64,000 nt of DNA from Variovorax brevis. GTDB lineage: Bacteria > Pseudomonadota > Gammaproteobacteria > Burkholderiales > Burkholderiaceae_C. Positions 8,740 to 17,202 of the stretch are shown piece by piece; within the stretch, counting starts at the first letter, position 1, and each line of letters starts with the position of its first letter. Position numbers and translations under genes: made by a program. The stretch lies in assembly GCF_030317105.1 (NCBI RefSeq), contig NZ_JASZYG010000012.1:101867-165866 (forward strand), written 5' to 3'. A model generated the notes under the pieces. It was not told the DNA's origin, did not search any database, and was given only the letters and a program-made list of their open reading frames with translations.

Positions 8740-9294
8740 CAGGTCATGCCAGACGCGTTCGATGTGCGGCACCAGGGCTGCATCGCGCTGAGCACGTGCG
8801 TAGCACCACGCCGGGTTGCGCTGCCGTGCAGCGTGGCGCCAATAGGCCGATGGGGCGCCCTGCAAAACCTTGCAGATCGGCTTGACCCCGTGCGCCTAGG
8901 GTCTGATCGATGAACTCCATCAAGACTTCAGACGGCGGTCGAGCTCCGCCTGGGCAAAAAACGCGCTGGCGAGCTTCAAGATCTCGTTGGCCTTGCGCAG
9001 TTCGCGCACTTCGCGTTCCGACTCCTTAACTCGCTGGGCCTCGGCCGTAGTCGTACCTTCGCGTTGGCCGCTATCACGCTCATGCAGGCGAACGCTAGTT
9101 CAGTAGGGTTTGCGGCGTGCTGCCGATCTTGGCAGCAATCGACACGACCGCTGCCCATTGCGCGATTCGTACTCGCCTCGGTGCTCCGACGCCATGCGCA
9201 CTGCACGCTCCCGAACCTCGGGTGAAAACTTCACTGACTTCCTCGTGCTCCGTCCTCTCAAGATTGGAGCCTCCTCAAAATCGGGGGCGGTTCA
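8740..9294 (-). mobile_element. IS3-family remnant: inverted repeat, orfA and 5' part of orfB
   Basis: From 9294 the minus strand starts with the IS end TGAACCGCCCCCG. OrfA follows in pieces: KFSPEVRERAVRMASEHRGE, then in another frame AQWAAVVSIAAKIGSTPQTLLN, then the leucine-zipper part and AELDRR. OrfB begins near 8940 and reaches QGAPSAYWRHAARQRNP and DAALVPHIERVWHDL before stopping against the HU pseudogene. It is frameshifted and inactive. The outer end coincides with the TGA stop of the Bug gene at 9292. Confidence 0.8.
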
Positions 9295-10263
9295 CTCCGG
9301 CTTGATACCTGCCTCGCTGATCCGTCTTTTCCAAAGCAAGCTTTGTTCGACCATGAAATGTTCAAACTGCTTGGTCGTGGTCGGCTCGACGATTGAACCG
9401 GAGCGTTGTTCGAGTCGCCTGATCACTTCCGGTGTCTCGAGCGCGGATCGCAACTCGACGTTGAGCCTTTGAAGAATAGGTGCAGGCGTGCCGGCAGGCG
9501 CCATCAGTCCAAGCCAAGCAAACAGCGCAAACTGCTCAAGCCCACGAGACTCGGACAATGCTGGAACGGTGGGCAACTGGCTGAATCGCTTTGTACTCGT
9601 AACCGCAAGAGCTCGAATCTTTCCTGACTCGATAAGCGCCTGCGATGCGGCCACATCCACAAAGGTGAAGTCCACTTGCCCCCCGATGAGATCCGTGAAC
9701 ACCTGGGGCGTCGTCTTGTAGGGAACTGCGAGCGAGGTGATTGCAGCCATGTTGACCAACATGGCTGCCGAAACCTGGCCACCTGTGTTGCCGTAGCCGT
9801 AGCTGAGCTTTCCAGGACTTCTTCTTGCGTGCTCCAGCAACTCTTCCACCGTCTTGAATGGTGAGTCCTGACGCAAAAGGAGCGCGAGTGGATTGATGGT
9901 CATCCGCCCGATGGGCGAAAAGCTTTTTACAGGGTCGTACCGAAGCGTTTTATAAAGGTATGGATTGCCTGAGTGCGTCGAGTTTGTCGCGACCAAGAGG
10001 GTATAGCCGTCTGGCTGAGCACGCGCCACGGCCTCAGTGCCGATCTGCCCGCTTGCTCCGGCTTTGTTGTCAATAACGATCGTGGCCTTCATGCTTTTGG
10101 CCATGGCCTCCGCAATTACGCGGGCGATCACGTCAGTGCCAGTTCCCGCCCCAAACGGTACGACAAGGGTGATGGGTCGTGACGGGTAGTCGCCCTGTGC
10201 GGACGCTGTACCCGCAAGAATGGCCAATGCGAGCACGAGCGCCCGCCTTGTAAAGCTAGTCAT
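9292..10263 (-). CDS. Bug/TctC family solute-binding protein
   Basis: A 323-residue periplasmic receptor with signal peptide MTSFTRRALVLALAILAGTASA. Family motifs are ITLVVPFGAGTGTDVIARV, IVIDNKAGASGQIG and VPYKTTPQVF. It is the last gene of the minus-strand operon 15050-9292, 39 bp below the CitE-like gene. Its stop codon is formed by the terminal TGA of the adjacent IS3 end, so insertion may have set the C-terminus; the ending GIKPE matches paralogues (GIRPE, GIQPE), so little or nothing was lost. It probably imports the acid processed by the operon. Confidence 0.9.
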   Translation of the reverse strand: MTSFTRRALVLALAILAGTASAQGDYPSRPITLVVPFGAGTGTDVIARVIAEAMAKSMKATIVIDNKAGASGQIGTEAVARAQPDGYTLLVATNSTHSGNPYLYKTLRYDPVKSFSPIGRMTINPLALLLRQDSPFKTVEELLEHARRSPGKLSYGYGNTGGQVSAAMLVNMAAITSLAVPYKTTPQVFTDLIGGQVDFTFVDVAASQALIESGKIRALAVTSTKRFSQLPTVPALSESRGLEQFALFAWLGLMAPAGTPAPILQRLNVELRSALETPEVIRRLEQRSGSIVEPTTTKQFEHFMVEQSLLWKRRISEAGIKPE

Positions 10264-10302
10264 AGACCCTTGTTCGCTCGATGGAGTTCTGGTGGGCCCG
10301 CT

Positions 10303-11190
10303 TTACGCCGAAACACCCAGCCCCGCAGCCTCGAGGATCTGCAGCGCCTGGGTCAGATGGGGTTTGTCCACCATCTTTCCATCGACCTGCGCCGCACCGG
10401 TGCTCCCGGCCGCACTGAAAGCGGCCACCACCGCTTGGGCATGGGCGATCTCACTGGCGTCCGGCTGAAAGCCAGTATTTATGATTTCAAGCTGATCGGG
10501 GTGGATGGCGAACTTGGAAGTAAAGCCGTCTTGCCGCGCGCGACGGACCTCCGCCTGAAGGGACTTGGGATCCCTGAAGTTGGCGAAAATAGTGTCCACA
10601 GCGTGGACTCCAGCAGCCTTCGCGCCAAGCAGACAAAGGCTGCGCGCAAGGTCGTAGGTAAAGCTGTACTTACCGTCATCGTCCTTGTTGGTGGATGCAC
10701 CGACGGCGGTGGAAAGATCTTCGGCGCCCCACGTCAGTCCCATCAGCCTGGTGCTTGAATTCCGATAGTTGCCCAACTCAAAAACAGACGACGCAGTTTC
10801 GGTTGCAACGGGAAGAATTCTTATGGAGCCAGCACCAACCGCCTCACGTCCCTCAAGCGCTGTAAGGTAGTTGTCCAGACGCGCAATATCTTTCCAGGAA
10901 CGGCACTTCGGCAAGAGCACTCCGTCTGGTGCGCCCGATACGATGGCGGCCAGGTCTTTGATGATTTTGTCTGAGTCAATGGGATTGATGCGTACCCATA
11001 CCTGCTGCCTTTTCCGATCGGGATGCGAAGCAAGATAGTCACGAACGGTTGCGCGGGCGCCTTCGAGGCGATCGGCGGCGACTGCGTCTTCAAGATCGAG
11101 GACCAGCGCCTGTGCGGCGCTGGAAGACGCTTTCGCCATCTTGCGATCGCTGTCTCCGGGGACAAAAAGAAAGGATCTGGGTGCTTGCAT
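10303..11190 (-). CDS. HpcH/HpaI aldolase / citrate-lyase beta-like (CitE-type) lyase
   Basis: A 295-residue TIM-barrel lyase of the CitE/malyl-CoA lyase family, which cleaves beta-hydroxyacyl-CoA esters such as malyl- or citramalyl-CoA. Visible motifs are RSFLFVPGDSDRKMAKA at the N-terminus, ALVLDLEDAVAADRLEGAR with the Mg-binding acidic residues, WVRINPIDS, GVLLPKCRS, TWGAEDLSTAVG and KFAIHPDQ. It lies 20 bp after the MaoC gene. With the CoA-transferase and hydratase it makes a citramalyl-CoA-lyase role plausible, as in the Ict-Ich-Ccl itaconate route; the exact substrate is inference. Confidence 0.88.
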   Translation of the reverse strand: MQAPRSFLFVPGDSDRKMAKASSSAAQALVLDLEDAVAADRLEGARATVRDYLASHPDRKRQQVWVRINPIDSDKIIKDLAAIVSGAPDGVLLPKCRSWKDIARLDNYLTALEGREAVGAGSIRILPVATETASSVFELGNYRNSSTRLMGLTWGAEDLSTAVGASTNKDDDGKYSFTYDLARSLCLLGAKAAGVHAVDTIFANFRDPKSLQAEVRRARQDGFTSKFAIHPDQLEIINTGFQPDASEIAHAQAVVAAFSAAGSTGAAQVDGKMVDKPHLTQALQILEAAGLGVSA

Positions 11191-11210
11191 AAAGGCTCCG
11201 GCGGTTGGGG

Positions 11211-11669
11211 TCAGGCAGCGGGTTGCTTCAGCATCAGTGCAGAGCGCCTCGCCCGCGCTACGAGAACATCGCCCTTCTTGTAGCCACGATGCTCAAAAAC
11301 CACGATGCCGGCGTTCGGCCGGGACGCGCTTTCACGCCGGCTGATCACCTCCGACTCAACGCGCACGGTGTCTCCGTGGAACAGGGGGGCCGGAAACCTG
11401 ACTTCATCAAAGCCAAGGTTCCCGACTGTGGTTCCAAGAGTCGTGTCTCCAACCGAAATTCCGACTATCAGTCCCAGCGTGAACGCGCTGTTGACAATTC
11501 GTTGGCCGAATTCGGTGTGCTCCCTGCAGTACTCTTCATCAAGATGTAGCGCTGCTGGGTTGTGAGTCAGCGATGAGTAAAGAACATTGTCCGTCTCGGT
11601 GAGCGTGCGGCGCATGGCGTGCTTGAAGACAAGGCCCACTTCCAGTTGCTCGTAATAGAGTCCAGGCAT
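11211..11669 (-). CDS. MaoC-like hot-dog fold enoyl-CoA hydratase
   Basis: A 152-residue single hot-dog domain. The hydratase motif region reads LTETDNVLYSSLTHNPAALHLDEEYC, with the Asp...Asn-Pro...His pattern of the R-hydratase active site, followed by RIVNSAFTLGLIVGIS. MaoC enzymes add water across 2-enoyl- or mesaconyl/itaconyl-type CoA esters. It lies 27 bp after the BKACE gene and 20 bp before the CitE-like gene, so the hydration product probably passes straight to the lyase. Confidence 0.88.
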   Translation of the reverse strand: MPGLYYEQLEVGLVFKHAMRRTLTETDNVLYSSLTHNPAALHLDEEYCREHTEFGQRIVNSAFTLGLIVGISVGDTTLGTTVGNLGFDEVRFPAPLFHGDTVRVESEVISRRESASRPNAGIVVFEHRGYKKGDVLVARARRSALMLKQPAA

Positions 11670-11696
11670 ATCGATTCCAAAAGTTGGTTGTGAGGT

Positions 11697-12626
11697 TCAG
11701 AAGCCGACGTTATTGCCGCCCTTGAGGGACAGGATCTCGCGAGCTTCGTCTGGCGTCGCCACTTCAAGGGATAGTCCCGCAAGGATTGAGCGAACCCGGC
11801 GCACCTGGGCAGCGTTGCTCTCGGCCAGTTGCCCCGGTCCGTCCCATAGCGAGTCCTCGAGACCCACACGTACGTTGCCGCCCATAGCGGCCGCCGTTGC
11901 AGCGATGGGCATTTGGAAGCGGCCGGCGCCGAGTACTGACCAGACAAACTGATCACCGAACAGGCGATCAGCTGTCCGCTTCATGTGGGACACGTCGTCA
12001 GGATGCGTCCCGATCCCGCCAAGAATTCCAAAAACGGTCTGCACAAAGAGCGGCCCCTTGACGATCCCCCTGTCCACAAAATGCGCCAGGTTGTAAAGGT
12101 GCGCGGTGTCGTAGCACTCAAATTCGAACTTGGTGCCGTTGTCAGCGCAGGAAGAAAGGATGTACTCGATGTCCTTGAAGGTGTTGCGAAACACCATGTC
12201 GCGCGTCGCCTCAAGATACGCTGGCTCCCATTCATGCTTGAATGTCTTGTACTTTCCCAGCAGCGGGAAGAGGGCAAAGTTCATCGATCCCATGTTCAGG
12301 GAAGCGACTTCGGGCTTGAGCTGCAGAGCAGGCTGAAGCCGCTCTTCTCTCGTCATGGCTGGCGATCCGCCTGTCGTCAGATTGATGATGCCGTTCGTCC
12401 GTTGCTTGATGTTCCCGACAAACTCGCGAAACAAATCAACGTTCTGAGATGGCCGGCCAGAGGCCGGATCTCGAGCATGAAGGTGAACAATTGCGCATCC
12501 CGCTTCAATGGCGCCAACTGCGGCGTCTTCGATTTCCTTTGCGCTGACTGGAAGATGGGGAGACATGGTGGGCGTATGGATAGCTCCCGTCACGGCGCAG
12601 GTGATGATTACTTTGTTTGGCTTGGC
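11697..12626 (-). CDS. BKACE-family beta-keto acid cleavage enzyme (DUF849)
   Basis: A 309-residue enzyme of the BKACE family (founder: 3-keto-5-aminohexanoate cleavage enzyme), which uses Zn and acetyl-CoA to split beta-keto acids. It starts VIITCAVTGAIHTPTMSPHL and carries the Zn motif VHLHARDPASGRPSQN, GIINLTTGG, and FECYDTAHLYNLAHFVDRG. I choose the GTG at 12626 because AAGGAG lies 8 nt before it and the conserved N-terminus begins there; an ATG at 12689 would overlap the upstream CoA-transferase. Its keto-acid substrate is unknown. Confidence 0.87.
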   Translation of the reverse strand, partial: AKPNKVIITCAVTGAIHTPTMSPHLPVSAKEIEDAAVGAIEAGCAIVHLHARDPASGRPSQNVDLFREFVGNIKQRTNGIINLTTGGSPAMTREERLQPALQLKPEVASLNMGSMNFALFPLLGKYKTFKHEWEPAYLEATRDMVFRNTFKDIEYILSSCADNGTKFEFECYDTAHLYNLAHFVDRGIVKGPLFVQTVFGILGGIGTHPDDVSHMKRTADRLFGDQFVWSVLGAGRFQMPIAATAAAMGGNVRVGLEDSLWDGPGQLAESNAAQVRRVRSILAGLSLEVATPDEAREILSLKGGNNVGF

Positions 12627-12678
12627 CACTGGACTTACTCCTTGGTTTGGTTGTCGCAAGGCGACGCGACGACTGGCA

Positions 12679-13866
12679 TCATTCGACAACCTTGCTGGAC
12701 CTGAGCGATTCGATGTCCGAGGCGGTTAAGCCAAGGTCGCGGAGGACGTCATCGGTGTGTTCACCGTGAAGTGGAGGAGGCGCCCCGGCTGAGCGCGTTT
12801 CTCCGTTCAATATGTAAGGCTGCCCGACACTGGTCGTAGGGCCAGCTGTCGGATGCGTGTATTTAAGAATGACGTCGCTAGCGCGCGTATGAGGATGGTC
12901 AAGCAACTGATCCAACGTGTTGATTGGTGAGCAAGGAACGCTGACGCGCGAGAGCTGCTCATACCAATAAGAAACAGACTTGCGAGATATGGCTTGTTGA
13001 ACAAGGCGCACAGTCTCAGCGCGGTTTGCAACGCGATCCGGGTTGGTACGAAATCGTGGGTCGTTCACAACCTCATCGAGCTCAGCAATACTGCAGAACT
13101 TTCTCCACAGGTTGTCGTTGGCGACGCCGATCATGATGGGACCGTCTGAAGCTTCGAACGCCTGGTACGGGCACAGCGATTCATGGCTCGACCCACACTT
13201 CGGAGGCTGCACTCCCGTCAGCCAGAAGCTTTGCAAGTTATATCGCTGAAGGGCTAGGGCGGTTTCGAAGAGCGATACCTCCACGGTCCCCCCTGTTCCA
13301 GTTTGCTGTCGCTCCATCAGTGCGGCCATGATTCCGATGATCGCGTGAGTACCGGTCATCTGGTCGATCGGGGAGATGGGGCTTCGGATATAGCCGCCGC
13401 TCTCATCTCCCGTCATTGACATCACGCCAGCGAACGCTTGCAGAATAACGTCGTAACCGGGTGATCCCCGAAGCGGGCCTTGGCGTCCAAATCCCGAAAT
13501 ACTGCAATGAATCAGACGCGGGTTAATTTCTTGAAGTGTTGGGGCGTCTATACCGAGTCGCTCTGCGACCCCTGTGCTGAAGCTCTCGATGGCAACGTCA
13601 GCGCCCTTGGCCAACTCATGGACCAGCTTGCGGCCCCTATCAGACTTCAGGTCGATCGAAATGCTGCGCTTGTTGCGATTCACACTCAAAAAAACCGCGC
13701 CGAGGCCGGCACCTTTGAAGGGGGGCCAGCCTCGTGTCTCATCGCCCAATCCTATCGACTCGACCTTGGTCACTTCTGCACCCAAATCCCCGAGTGCCTG
13801 GGCGCATAAAGGCCCAGCGAGAACACGAGACAGATCCAAGACCCTGATGCCAGACAACGGTTTCAT
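12679..13866 (-). CDS. Family III CoA-transferase (CaiB/BaiF)
   Basis: A 395-residue CoA-transferase. It starts MKPLSGIRVLDLSRVLAGPL (GGAAGGAAA upstream) with DLGAEVTKVES, NPRLIHCSISGFGRQGP and SPGYDVILQAFAGVMS, where the GYD aspartate is the usual nucleophile position. The alternative ATG 66 nt upstream would overlap the dehydrogenase gene and adds a non-family leader. It sits 20 bp after the acyl-CoA dehydrogenase gene and probably activates the acid imported by the operon's Bug protein. A paralogue is at 1774. Confidence 0.9.
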   Translation of the reverse strand: MKPLSGIRVLDLSRVLAGPLCAQALGDLGAEVTKVESIGLGDETRGWPPFKGAGLGAVFLSVNRNKRSISIDLKSDRGRKLVHELAKGADVAIESFSTGVAERLGIDAPTLQEINPRLIHCSISGFGRQGPLRGSPGYDVILQAFAGVMSMTGDESGGYIRSPISPIDQMTGTHAIIGIMAALMERQQTGTGGTVEVSLFETALALQRYNLQSFWLTGVQPPKCGSSHESLCPYQAFEASDGPIMIGVANDNLWRKFCSIAELDEVVNDPRFRTNPDRVANRAETVRLVQQAISRKSVSYWYEQLSRVSVPCSPINTLDQLLDHPHTRASDVILKYTHPTAGPTTSVGQPYILNGETRSAGAPPPLHGEHTDDVLRDLGLTASDIESLRSSKVVE

Positions 13867-13886
13867 AGTTGCTTTCCTTCCATTGA

Positions 13887-15050
13887 CTAGTAGGACTTCG
13901 GGAGATTGAGTACCCGCTCTGCAATAAAGCAAAGAATCATCTGTTCCGAAACGGGTGCAAGGCGTGTAAGCAGAACTTCGCGCAGCAAGCGCTCCACGTG
14001 GTATTCCTTGGCATAGCCCATGCCCCCGTGTGTCATTACTGCCTGCAGCGCAGCTTGGTGCCCAGCGCGGGCGCCAAGAAACTTCGCGCTGTTCGCTTCC
14101 GCCCCGCAGGGTTGCTTCGAGTCATATAGGTGCGCGGCTCTGGCAGCCATGAGTAGGGCAGCTTCCAAGGCCATCCAGCATTCAGCGAGCGGGTGTTGGA
14201 TTGCCTGATTCATGCCGATGGGTCGATTGAAGACGACGCGATCGCGCGCATACTGTGATGCCCGGTTCAGTGCGTCCTCCCCGATCCCTATTGCCTCAAC
14301 TGCCACCAGAATTCGTTCCGGATTGAGCCCGTCTAGAAGGTATCGAAATCCTTTCCCTTCATCGCCAATGCGATGCTCCTCGGGAATGAAGATGTCATCC
14401 AGAAAGACGGCGTTGGAATCAACAGCTGCGCGACCGTGTTTCGGGATTCGCCGGACCTCGACCTTCGTGCGGTCGAGATCCGTGTAGAACAGGGTGATTC
14501 CCTCGGTAGCCTTTTTCTTGTCGGCGTCTTTCGCGGTGGTGCGCGCGAGAAGGAGTATCTTGTTGGCGACCTGCGCAGTCGTCGTCCACATCTTCCTGCC
14601 GGTAACTCGGTAGCCGCCTTCCACCTTCTTGGCGAAGGTTTTGATGCTGGTGGTATCAAGGCCGGCATCCGGCTCGGTGACACCAAAGCAGACTTGATCC
14701 TCGCCGCTCACGAGGCGCGGCAACCACTGTGATTGTTGTTCGGGAGTTCCATGGACAACGACGGGGTGCGGGCCAAACATGTTGATATGAATCGACGATG
14801 CAGCCGTCATTGCGCCGTGCGAAGCAACGGTGTGCATCATGATGGCGGCCTCCGTAACGCCTAGGCCAGCACCCCCAAACTGTTCGGGCATCGTGAGCCC
14901 CAGCCAACCATCCTCCGCCATGGCGCGATGAAACTCACTTGGGAATCTCTCGTCTCTGTCGCAAGTCGACCAATACTCGTCGCCAAAGCGACGGCATACC
15001 GCTGCAACACCGTCTCGAATCGCGTTCTGTTCTGCTGTCAGATCAAACAT
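13887..15050 (-). CDS. Acyl-CoA dehydrogenase family protein
   Basis: A 387-residue FAD flavoenzyme of the acyl-CoA dehydrogenase fold. Visible: LGLTMPEQFGGAGLGVTEAA, the FAD/substrate loop VCFGVTEPDAGLDTTSIKTF, VTGRKMWTTTAQ, and HGGMGYAKEYHVERLLRE. The segment after this reads RLAPVSEQMILCFIAERVL instead of the common YEG motif, so the catalytic base is not at the canonical place. It is the first gene of the minus-strand operon, immediately under the operator at 15071. It probably oxidises the CoA ester made by the next gene. Confidence 0.88.
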   Translation of the reverse strand: MFDLTAEQNAIRDGVAAVCRRFGDEYWSTCDRDERFPSEFHRAMAEDGWLGLTMPEQFGGAGLGVTEAAIMMHTVASHGAMTAASSIHINMFGPHPVVVHGTPEQQSQWLPRLVSGEDQVCFGVTEPDAGLDTTSIKTFAKKVEGGYRVTGRKMWTTTAQVANKILLLARTTAKDADKKKATEGITLFYTDLDRTKVEVRRIPKHGRAAVDSNAVFLDDIFIPEEHRIGDEGKGFRYLLDGLNPERILVAVEAIGIGEDALNRASQYARDRVVFNRPIGMNQAIQHPLAECWMALEAALLMAARAAHLYDSKQPCGAEANSAKFLGARAGHQAALQAVMTHGGMGYAKEYHVERLLREVLLTRLAPVSEQMILCFIAERVLNLPKSY

Positions 15051-15070
15051 TTTGAGCCATCTCCGTGTAT

Positions 15071-15117
15071 TGGTTAACCATTATAGGATTCAGCGACGCC
15101 GATTTGTCAAGGGTTAA
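15071..15117 (-). promoter_or_regulatory. Promoter with TGGTTAACCA operator (site c)
   Basis: On the minus strand TTGACA (near 15107-15112) is followed after 19 nt by TATAAT, which runs directly into the perfect palindrome TGGTTAACCA (15071-15080). It drives the operon starting at 15050. The spacer is longer than ideal. Confidence 0.65.
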
Positions 15118-15268
15118 TCGTTGACCACGTCAGCGTGATCACTTGATTCCTGAACCTGGGTCGATATAGATCGCTTGGTTGCCCCTGTCCTACGAGGGGC
15201 AAATGGAGGAAGACATGGCTTGAGGCCCGCGCGAAAAAGCACGCAAACCAGTAGGATGGTTGGGTATA

Positions 15269-15297
15269 AGGTTAACCATTGACGATTGGGTTAACTT
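15269..15297 (+). promoter_or_regulatory. AGGTTAACCA operator plus partial repeat (site d)
   Basis: The core AGGTTAACCA (15269-15278) has one mismatch to the palindrome. A weaker GGGTTAACTT follows 18 bp later. The pair lies upstream of the lipocalin-like gene at 15338. Confidence 0.55.
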
Positions 15298-15337
15298 CGG
15301 ATAACTTGAGGCCTACTTTCAGTATCGGAGGTGCGGC

Positions 15338-15727
15338 GTGGAAGTTCTTGATGGTGTTTGGCGGCTCGTCGACGGCCGTGCTTGGGACGAGGGCAATGAG
15401 CGGCTCAGTGCCCCGTATGGTGCCAATCCCATAGGCATGATTACGTTCGCCAACGGACGAATGCTCGCGGCTTTGTGTAATGGCGACTCGCAACTGCGGT
15501 CTGGGTGTTCGCGCAACTATTCTTCATATGGTGGGACCTACACCTTTGATGGACGCACGCTGAACACTTTGGTGGACATTGCATCTGATCCTTCGCGTGT
15601 TGGCGGAGTACAAACTCGAGGCGTCGTGATGCTCGGCGTTCAGATGCTTCTTCGGCCCCCAATTCGCCTGTATGGCGACGTCGTGCAGCGGCGGGAACTC
15701 GTATGGGAACGAGTTTGGCGACCCTAG
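15338..15727 (+). CDS. Lipocalin-like domain protein
   Basis: A 129-residue protein of the lipocalin-like (Lipocalin_5) type: LDGVWRLVDGRAWDEGNERL, then PYGANPIGMITFANGRMLAAL, then a YGGTYTFDG strand and a VWERVW end. GTG start with GGAGG 7 nt upstream. There is no signal peptide, so it is probably a cytoplasmic beta-barrel. Members often sit in catabolic clusters without an assigned reaction and may bind or isomerise hydrophobic intermediates. The operator upstream ties it to the surrounding regulon. Confidence 0.72.
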   Translation: MEVLDGVWRLVDGRAWDEGNERLSAPYGANPIGMITFANGRMLAALCNGDSQLRSGCSRNYSSYGGTYTFDGRTLNTLVDIASDPSRVGGVQTRGVVMLGVQMLLRPPIRLYGDVVQRRELVWERVWRP

Positions 15728-15942
15728 TCGATTAAGCCCTCTCGCGGATGGCGAGAGAAATGCCCTCACTTGCGATGGCGTTCAGCAAGCGCTGGATGTT
15801 GCTTGAGATCTTGCTTCGTTGTCCCGGGAGCCGCCGGGTCCGCTGGGCGCGCGCGGGCCCACCCATTTCTTACCTTTTGGCGTTCCCGTTGTGGCATTGA
15901 CGACCTCTGCTCACACTCACTTGCAGTCTTGACTTCGAGAAT

Positions 15943-15975
15943 ATTATCGATAAAATAATCATCAATGATTAACCA
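15943..15975 (+). promoter_or_regulatory. ATTATCGATA element plus TGATTAACCA operator (site e)
   Basis: ATTATCGATA at 15943-15952 is followed by AATCATC and TGATTAACCA at 15966-15975. Site h (30039-30077) has the same two elements in the same order relative to its gene. It lies 60 bp upstream of the Bug start at 16036. Confidence 0.6.
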
Positions 15976-16035
15976 TTGCCGCGTTTAGCTGGCCATTGGC
16001 GCGGCGCGCCCAGTACAAATTCCAAGGAGAGACAA

Positions 16036-17091
16036 ATGCTTCGGTACGTCACGCAGGGCACTGTCAGGCCTCTGCAGTTCAATCGTATGGCGGAGAGCGC
16101 GCCGCTCTCTCGCGTGTTGCGGGGGGCATTGGCTGTAGTGGGCTTGCTTCTCTCGACGCTTGCGTTCTACCAACCATGCTTCGCTCAATCTCAATGGCCA
16201 AGCCGGCCTGTCAAGCTGGTCGTTCCGTTTGCACCTGGATCCAGCGTGGACGCAATCGCGCGGGCCGTGGCAGCGAAGCTGGCGAGCCGACTGGGGCAAC
16301 CTGTCGTTGTTGAAAACAAGGTGGGTGCGGGAGGAGTCATCGGCATGAGCTACGTTGCGCACCAATCACCTGACGGCTACACACTGCTTCTGGCCTCCAA
16401 CCCCTTCAGCACCAGCATGCTGATTGGACTGGGGAGCAGCAAGCCCGCCTACGATGCCCTAAAAGACTTTACGCCTGTGGGTCAAGTAGGCGCCGCTCCT
16501 TACATGTTCGTCGTAGAAAGCAGTCTGGGCATCAGCACGCTGGCGGAACTTGTTGAGCTTGCCCGTTCAAAACCCGGCAGCGTGAACTATGGTTCTGCAG
16601 GTTCAGGTTCAATGAACCATCTGGGCGTCGAACTGTTGTCGTCGGTGGCCAACATCAAGTTGACTCATATTCCCTACACCGGCCTTGCTCCTGCAATCAC
16701 CGGCTTCATGGGCGGCCAAGTTCAGCTCTTGATGCCGTCCTTGCCAGCAGCAATGTCGTATGTGCGTTCAGGAAAGATGCGCGCCTTGGCCGTTACTACA
16801 GCAAAGCGTTCTTCAATGCTGCCTGAGGTTCCCACCGTCGCTGAACTTGGCTTTTCCGGGTTTGAGATTGATGGCTGGTGGGGCATTTTGGCGCCGGCGG
16901 GACTTCCCGCCCCAGTTCTGAAGCGACTCAACGAAGAGCTCAACTCCGCGTTGGAATCCGCCGAGATGCGTGAGTTGCTCGCACGAGATGGTGCGAGCCC
17001 AAGGCCTGGAACGCCGCAAGAATTCTCCGCGATGCTTCGACAAGATGTCGAGCGCTGGGCCCGACTTATCAAGAGCAGCCGGATCGAGTAA
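16036..17091 (+). CDS. Bug/TctC family solute-binding protein
   Basis: A 351-residue periplasmic receptor with a long N-region (about 20 residues) before the hydrophobic core VLRGALAVVGLLLSTLAFYQ and the cleavage region CFAQS. Family motifs are VKLVVPFAPGSSVDAIARAV, VVVENKVGAGGVIGMSYVA, IPYTGLAPAI and EVPTVAELGFSGFEIDGWWG. ATG at 16036 with AAGGAG 8 nt upstream. It is followed 111 bp later by the amidohydrolase gene, so it may import that enzyme's lactone or amide substrate. Confidence 0.92.
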   Translation: MLRYVTQGTVRPLQFNRMAESAPLSRVLRGALAVVGLLLSTLAFYQPCFAQSQWPSRPVKLVVPFAPGSSVDAIARAVAAKLASRLGQPVVVENKVGAGGVIGMSYVAHQSPDGYTLLLASNPFSTSMLIGLGSSKPAYDALKDFTPVGQVGAAPYMFVVESSLGISTLAELVELARSKPGSVNYGSAGSGSMNHLGVELLSSVANIKLTHIPYTGLAPAITGFMGGQVQLLMPSLPAAMSYVRSGKMRALAVTTAKRSSMLPEVPTVAELGFSGFEIDGWWGILAPAGLPAPVLKRLNEELNSALESAEMRELLARDGASPRPGTPQEFSAMLRQDVERWARLIKSSRIE

Positions 17092-17202
17092 GCGTCGCGT
17101 CTCCATATGTGACATCGAGGCTGCCAGCCGGAGGCTCCAAGGGCGTCGCTCTTGAGCTGACGCGGGGCCGAATCAATCGACTACTAAGGCAAAAAGGCAA
17201 GC

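Noticed and set aside
11985..12704. 239-residue plus-strand frame
   Set aside because: Antisense to the BKACE gene, whose motifs are complete on the minus strand.
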